NCBI GenBank assembly: GCA_023101725.1
Contig: JALJCO010007127.1
Span: 310,001 to 374,000 of the forward strand
Direction of reading: 5' to 3'
From: Atherinomorus stipes
Lineage: Eukaryota; Chordata; Actinopteri; Atheriniformes; Atherinidae
DNA: 64,000 nucleotides
How positions within the stretch are numbered: position 1 is the stretch's first letter; every line of letters begins with the position of its first letter. Below, piece by piece: positions 57,487 through 64,000 of this stretch. Below the pieces are notes generated by a model. That model did not search any database. It was not told where the DNA came from and saw only the letters and a list, made by a program, of their open reading frames with translations. A program made the translations under genes and the position numbers.

Positions 57487-60305
57487 AGGCTGAACTGCAC
57501 AATAGCAGAAAGATGGACACCAAGGTGAAGGCCAGCCAAAATAGAAATGGCTTAGAATGAGAAGGATGACCGGAGATAAAAAGACTCATTGTTTTGACTT
57601 CATCTTTTGTTCTCACTTGTTATGAGAACAAAGTGCAGGTCAAAAAAAAAGTCCCTCATCTAACGTGCCATGTCCTCCACACCTCCTTACGGCCAATCAA
57701 CCTCTCCCTCCCGTCTGTGTTCTCCATTAGCATTAAGGCTTCCTTCACATTAGACGGGAGGACGGCATTTTGCCTTTTTCGTGTTCTCATTTGAAGTGAA
57801 CAGCGAACTGTTTTTATTTTATGAAGTGGACTTGTGTGCTTGAGCGTGGATGCATTCTGGTCATAGCAGGAGAAACATGATAGGGATGCTATGACGTGAG
57901 TTTTTTCCTTATTAGCTTGAGATATGATCATTAAAGGGAAATGTTGTCTGAGCGGGCACAAACATGTCTTCGCTCTCGTATAGAAACTTTTTCAGTGGCC
58001 TCACTGTGACACAGGGGAGATGTATGTTCCTAATCAAACCAAATTAAGTATTTATTTTCTTTTTCACTGACCCCAAACCAAATGAATGTGTGACTAATGA
58101 GTGATGTATAACATTTTTAAGGAAAGGTTTGGGAAATTGTTTGCGTTCTGGTTGAGACTTGTTGCGTTTGCATACAAAGAACTCATAACTTTTAGCACCA
58201 GCAACATTTTTAAAGGATCTAATCAACAACTACACAATAAATGACTTCGCTATAGCTAAGCTGGAGGTGATGATGCATAAAACTGTTCAAGAACAATAAG
58301 GCAACATAAAGTGAAGGGCGAACAGCACTTCAAACTGTCCTCCATGGAGGGTTAGTTCCTGTAAATCACAATTAACTGCTTGCAAGTGGGGTCATTGGTT
58401 TTTAATGCTGAGATATAAGTGAGCAATTGAAGTAAAGAAGATTCAAAATATTCAAAACCTAGAGGGGATCTGACATTTTTGACTATGCAGAATTTGAATG
58501 TGACCTGACTGAGATGAACTGAAATGAAAATGTTCATTACTGGAAGCTCCACCTCTAAAACTCCTCAACTTTCAGAAAGCCCTAAACGTCTTAAGTGAGG
58601 ATTGTTGGGGGCTTAAGAAAACGTCTTTAAAGCTTAATAATGACTTACTCTAGATTTTTTTTTCTTTTTTGTCCATAAGTCTGTTTAAAAAGTGTTTTAT
58701 TTCCCCTGCTCTCATCTATAAATTAAGCTAGATCGGAGTAGATAATCAATTATTGGATTGCTCATTTCTTGTTACAATTAGTTGGGAAATGGAGATGTTA
58801 AAAGGAAAGTTTGACATCTATCTTTTACAATAAAAATTGCATGCATGTGCCTAAACAGAGGGGTCTTTAACTGGGGCTTTTTTAAGTTCCTGCTGTGGAG
58901 ACAGGCTTTAAGATGTAAACACAGGGCAACCTTCCTGCTTAGCTTTGCAACAGGTGGGAAAACCAGGCTTGTTTGACTTCAGTCTAAGCTCATGAAGCTG
59001 AGCTACATATATTCATCTCACAGAGTTGCGCTCAGTATTGACTTTCTGATCATTAGATGAACGCAAATGATTTCCAGGATAGTTCAATTATGGTAGATTT
59101 TGATAAGTGGAAGAAGAGATGTGGGGAATATGGAAGAAGTGCCAGTGAGTTTTCTACCCATCTTCCCTGTGAAGATGAGCATTTCCACTTGCGTACCTTT
59201 ATGAGACATACCTTAAGATATTTGGAGCACATACTGCAAACTATTTGGGATCCTCAATGGAAAGAAGTTTTATATTATATGGATGGTGTTGTATTCACAA
59301 TCACCTACGCCTGTCAGTACAAGAATACTTTGTTTTGGTTTTTTGTTTGTTTCTTCTTCTTCTTCCCAGAAAAGCTAAGAGGATTATTTGTTGAGAGAAA
59401 AGAAAAAAAAATGTTTGGAAAGAACAACACATACACATTAGTCTGGAGTGGAAATATTCCAGTAATATGCAAAGTCTGGTCACCAATGTGGACTATGTTT
59501 TGAAAGAATGTACCTGAATATATCTGGTGTATATCAGCCCTTTGATCCCATGTGGACATTTAGATATTTCCCACTTGTAGCGTCAAACTTTGGGAACATA
59601 CAGATGAAAGGGGAGGGCAGGACATTATTACTTAAAATTTGCAATCTGTGATTGCCGTTGTATAATAGAATGTAGTGCTTCTGTCACTATAACAGTCGAG
59701 TTTTATCATTTGTATAAACATAATGACATTACTGCTTGTATGTATAATGGCTTGCCGATGTAATCAGACAGGTATTACCATAATAGACCTACAGTATGTT
59801 AGTGTTTGGGGGGTCTAGAGGATTAAGTGCAATCACACAATTCATGAGCCGATTATCCTTTATTTATTATTTCTGACAAAGGCTTAAAATGAAATAATTT
59901 GTTTGTAATGCAGTGTGGATCATTCAGAAAAAGCAATAACATCTTTGTTTTTGTGAAGTTTTTTTTGTCAGAGATTACATGCCTTTGGAGTCAAAAACCA
60001 ATGACTCTCACCAGAGAGAAGAGATGAAAAATGATGTTGTGTCAAACTGATGTTTAGATCTCATTCCATAGCATTATGTAAGGAAACCTGATTTATTTTT
60101 TTAAAATGATCTTTGAGGCAGATCGCTTCAGGTCGAGTCTGCTTTCATTCAGGTGTGCTAAACAGAAGAGGAAGCTTTATTTTTTCTTTTGAGGTGGTGA
60201 AGCACCTTTTGTTGTGATGTGTTAGAGTATCTGTGTCTGATATTTCAGTTTATCTTTTTTGCTACCTTGGATTTAAGTGAAAAATAAAAACACATGACAA
60301 AGATG
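57487..60305 (+). other. insig1: insig1 probable 3' UTR
   Basis: Non-coding sequence after the stop. AATAAA signals lie at 58236-58241, 58829-58834 and 60283-60288. The last one, in AAAAATAAAAACAC, looks like a typical gene end and would give a 2.8-kb UTR. AU-rich TATTTATT words occur near 58049 and 59861. Which site is used cannot be seen. Confidence 0.5.
60283..60288 (+). terminator. insig1: Candidate distal polyadenylation signal of insig1
   Basis: AATAAA in an A-rich context followed by TGT/GT-rich sequence (GATGTCTGTAG, 60302-60312), the normal arrangement for cleavage and polyadenylation. Confidence 0.45.
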
Positions 60306-63300
60306 TCTGTAGTTATTACTCGCATTTATGGCTGGATTAAGAAGTTTGCCCAGGACTCTCCTGGAAAAGAGGTTTTTAATCTCAATGGGACTTTCCTGGA
60401 AAAATAAAGGTTAAAATTAAAAAAAAAAAAAAAAAAGTGTTCAACAAAGGTGATTATAATTATGACTTTGATGCTATTAACCATGAAAGACAAGAAAATG
60501 AACAGAAATTCCAGCTTCACATCTGCTGATGCTTAATGATACTGATACATATTACAAAACTAATTCCAAGAAATGTAGCTTAGACATACAACAGCTTCAA
60601 TTCAACACTAGCTCTTCAGATTGAGGACTTAGCCGCAGCTCAACTGGTAGCTGGAATGGAGCTGTCTGGGATGCTGATGACGGCACTTGTGTCTGCTGTC
60701 AAGGCCAAGTTGAATAGATGAGGACGCTCTTTTGTCCCTGATCTCTGTCAGTCTTAGAAGCCATCATAATGTCTTTGGCTGCATCTTCCCTTTCCTTCCT
60801 CTTCTCTGTAAGACACTCCCCGACCCACCAAAAAGCCCTGAAACCTCCCCCTCCCCTGTGTGTCACAGGGATCATAAGGAACTGCCTCCCCTCCCCTCCT
60901 CCTTCCTCTGTCTACCCCCTCTCCCTGAACACGCCTTTCTGGAGGGCAGACTTCTATTTATACCTAGCGGGGGACTGACAGTTAACCTTTTGCACTGGGG
61001 GAAATTTCTGGGAATGGGGCCAATATTTGTGGGCTATTTTGAATCAACTCCTTATTCTTGCAGGCTCTCTATACATCCATCTATACATCTATACATCCAC
61101 CTATCTATTCATCGATTCATTCATCCACCAATGTATGCATATATGTATTTATCTGTGTATCTATCCTTCCTTCATGTCTGACGTGGCAACAATCCAGCGC
61201 CACACGCCACCTCTTCCCTCTCCCTTCTTGGGCAGAAGAATTGGCCAAGCTTCAACCTCCTTTCATTTCTAGCCACCACAAACTGAAAGACTCCATTAGA
61301 GCGCCTCCTTATTGCCAAAAGTGCCCCTTCTCCCTCCCCTCCCTTTGCTCCCTTCATCCTTCCCTCAAGGCAATCAGAAACCAAGCAGGGCCTGTCTCAT
61401 GTATTGATTCACGCCATCTATAAGTTTGCACTGGCAGACATCTCTTTGCTGCACCTTTATGACTTTGAAATTTTGCCTTAGATGGTTTCTAATATGTTGA
61501 ACCGAATCAACTGCTAGAAAATAAAAAGACGGTGAAAGTTAAGGCTACGCTGTTTTATTAATTTTAATGGATTAAAATACCTTTCTAAATTGAGGCAAGT
61601 AAAAAGCTGCCTGAAAAATGTAATATATTTCAGCCATCCAGATCACTGTATGAGATAGAAAACAAATGTTATTAATTTCAGGGGGGGGATATAACATTAC
61701 AGCAGCACACTAAGTAAAATATAGGCTATTGTATTCAGACCAAAACAACAACAAATTATCAATAAAACAAAATATATTAAGTTTTATTGTTGCAAAATTT
61801 ACAGTTCAGCTTTAATAGAATCAGCAAAACTATTTAAATATATTACTTTTGATATACAACCGTGCTCATGTAATATAGTGTAGACAATAAGATAACAAAT
61901 ATAGCAGATTTAGCAGGATTCCACTTCTTTTTTTTTAAATTTTGGCACAGCAGGACTTGTATTTCAGCTCATACTCATTTATGTTTGATTTTGACCATTT
62001 TTGAGATGCATCAAAAACTTAAAACCTTCACACAAGAAAAGCAATATTTACATTCATGCACAGCCCTGCCTGGCCTGGGGCTGTAACAGCGTATTTGTTG
62101 GGAAAAGACTCCAAGACTTAAATAAACTGTTTTAAACCATGACTGCTCTTTACATTTCCACCACTCAAAAGTTTTTAGAGCTGAAAAACAACCTTGACTA
62201 TTTCTGTTTTATGCCACTTAATAATTCTCCTTTCCTACATTTCTTATGAAATATTGTACTTTTAATGGAGCTGCATTTCTTTCACATCTTGATATCAGTT
62301 ATTTTTTCCCCATTTCATAAATCGTGCATGTATTACCCTCATGAAAATGGATTAAACCAGTTGTCTCTGTTTTTTTTTTTCTTGAGGAAGTTAGTCCACC
62401 TTGTCGTATATTTCAGATAGAGATAAATTATTAGCAGATCCACAGAGGGAACCATTCCCCTCTGAAATTCTGTCCATTTTATATAAGACATTCAAGGCTG
62501 ACAGAGGTAAACATGTCCATGAATTAATTCTTATTTGTGCAGAATAACTTTGTTTGGGTTTTTTTTTCTTATAATTTTCTACTCAAACAACTAACAAGCC
62601 CTCAGATTCATTTTGTGGTCCTTTGGGAGCAGCTAAAATCCAAAGCTGGGAGCTAATGAGTGGATTAAATGACCATACTTGATGTAACATTGCTTGCAAA
62701 TTGATGCATCAGTATTACACAACGTCAGCCCCTTAACATGCAATAAGTACTCCATTTGTTGCGTTTACTACATTTTATTGGTATGAGAGTATTTCCCCTT
62801 TGATACATTTTTAACGTCCTTTTGTCAACTAATCCTGCTGCATGCTTTGCTTCAATTCCCTTCCCTGTTTTTTAACTGATGTTTGGTCTTCCTTGGCTGG
62901 CTGAAGTTAAATCTAATTTTAAGTTGTTTTGATACATCGACTGCAGCATAAAAGAAAACTATCAAATACATTTATTCTGGCAAAGCACGCTGCAACATAG
63001 AAGATAACAGTTGTGTCTCCTCAGTAGTGATGGTCTTTGTGACCACCAGATGACAGTGTTTATCCTCTCAGCTTGTTTGGACATGACATCTATGGACCCC
63101 TAGTGGTGGGACAAGGAACAGAAATGTCTTGCAGGGCCTGATCTTACAAGGCAGAGGTTTTAACCTTTCACCCAGCTCCTGTACCTCCATGAAAATAAGT
63201 CTGAGTCTTTCAATAAATCACACACAGAGTATTTTTATGATCTAGGAAAATAAGCTTTGCAAGTTTAAAAAATGAACGTGCAAGTAAGGAAATCATATTG

Positions 63301-64000
63301 ATAGTTTAAAAAATGTATATACACTTTCCTTAAAGCCTCTTAAAACCACTGATGAACACGCAGTCTTGGATTCAAAAAGATCATTTATTAAGCAGTGGCA
63401 GGAATATTATTCTTGGAATATTTATCCCACACTGCAGTGAGCAGGCTGAGTCACATGCATGATAGAAAAGGTCAATGAAATGGATTGAGTGTGGAGAAAA
63501 TCATTGCACACTCTTATTTCTCAGCCAAAAGGTCTTCAGAGTTATTAATGTCCTGCTCTCTCTGATAGATAATGAAAGATTGTGTGTGTGTGCACACGCA
63601 AGTGTGTGTTTGAGAATCGTTTAGGTCTACTGAGTCTTCATTACACCAGAGCGGGGTCCACTCCTGTCCTCTGCCCTCGCTCATTGCCTCTCCCAGTGCT
63701 GGCCAGGAATAATGAATTACAGTGGATGCCATGGGGGGGCCCCGAATGACTGGCTCAGAAGTGGACTCCATTTTAGCTCAAATTACCTCTCAGATCCCAT
63801 TCAAATGGCAGTCTCAGGCTGCTCTCTGCCTTCCCTGCGTATTCCTGTCTGAAGGGGCAAATGATCTGTTCATACCTCCTCGCCATTTACTCATTTAAGT
63901 ATTCTCGCGTTTCTGCAAGCCATTTATCATGTGCTCAAGGAGTCTAAAAGATAAAAAAATACAAAAATCTACTTGAAAAATGAGATAGAATCAGCTTTAA
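60306..64000. other. Intergenic DNA downstream of insig1
   Basis: No supported gene. It contains an A run (60418-60435), a C/T-rich stretch (60800-60960), and a degenerate ATCC/TATC tract at 61065-61170. Two stretches, 62580-62790 and 63640-64000, have the texture of conserved non-coding elements. Frames at 60732-61423 reflect the C/T-rich composition. Confidence 0.5.
61065..61170. repeat. Degenerate (ATCC/ATCT)n tract
   Basis: Irregular CATCCATC, CTATACAT and TTCATTCATCC units without a constant phase, i.e. an old tetranucleotide microsatellite. Confidence 0.75.

Noticed and set aside
59057..59503. 148-codon + strand frame downstream of insig1
   Set aside because: No recognisable domain, a homopolymeric Phe/Lys stretch in the middle, no splice context, and it lies within the probable insig1 3' UTR.
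60732..61423. 149- and 121-codon overlapping frames
   Set aside because: They reflect C/T-rich composition and the ATCC microsatellite; three frames are open together and none has a motif.

Overview
The window looks like a teleost fish chromosome segment, probably from a percomorph-type genome. It has spliced vertebrate gene structure, AT-rich intergenic DNA, and many fish-type repeats: tRNA-derived SINEs, non-LTR 3' tails ending in short tandem repeats, hAT, Harbinger-like and TTAA-target DNA transposons, and foldback MITEs. There is no bacterial or viral gene organisation. No transposon copy looks intact enough to be autonomous.

One host gene can be supported with confidence: insig1 (insulin-induced gene 1), on the + strand from about 50.5 kb to about 60.3 kb. 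I reconstructed five coding exons (50935-51268, 52559-52683, 52953-53119, 53441-53540, 57457-57486) that join in frame into a 251-residue, six-membrane-segment ER protein. A probable non-coding first exon lies upstream, and a GC-rich promoter patch carries an SRE-like motif and an inverted CCAAT box, as expected for a sterol-regulated gene. In other vertebrates INSIG1 lies between HTR5A and EN2. Neither neighbour is visible here, so the rest of the window is probably intergenic, possibly with long-range enhancers.

Layout. 0-5.5 kb: mostly unique non-coding DNA with one retroelement tail. 5.5-6.2 kb: a Harbinger-like remnant. 6.3-9.4 kb: a very abnormal A-rich, C-poor low-complexity block. 9.5-11.9 kb: SINE-like repeats, a non-LTR 3' end and a nested DNA transposon. 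14.6-15.5 kb: a hAT element with a perfect 8-bp target duplication. 16.6-19.3 kb: a decayed non-LTR element with an ORF1/esterase-like relic and a nested SINE. 20.4-25.3 kb: TTAA and Harbinger-like elements. 25.3-29.7 kb: unique DNA with several candidate conserved regulatory elements. 29.7-32.1 kb: a MITE and a SINE. 32-36.4 kb: unique DNA. 36.4-46.7 kb: dense nested transposons, including a large palindrome and a hAT element inserted into a TTAA element's ORF. 48.8-49.7 kb: a non-LTR reverse transcriptase relic on the minus strand. 49.8-60.3 kb: insig1. 60.3-64 kb: unique non-coding DNA with enhancer-like stretches.

Family assignments for repeats rest on recognised motifs and terminal structures, not on database searches. 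I did not find a clearly novel biological system. The items most worth a second look are the 6.3-9.4 kb block, the set of TTAA-target elements and the nested insertion that splits an ORF, the retroelement keeping an esterase-like ORF1 but no reverse transcriptase, and the insig1 promoter and splice details.
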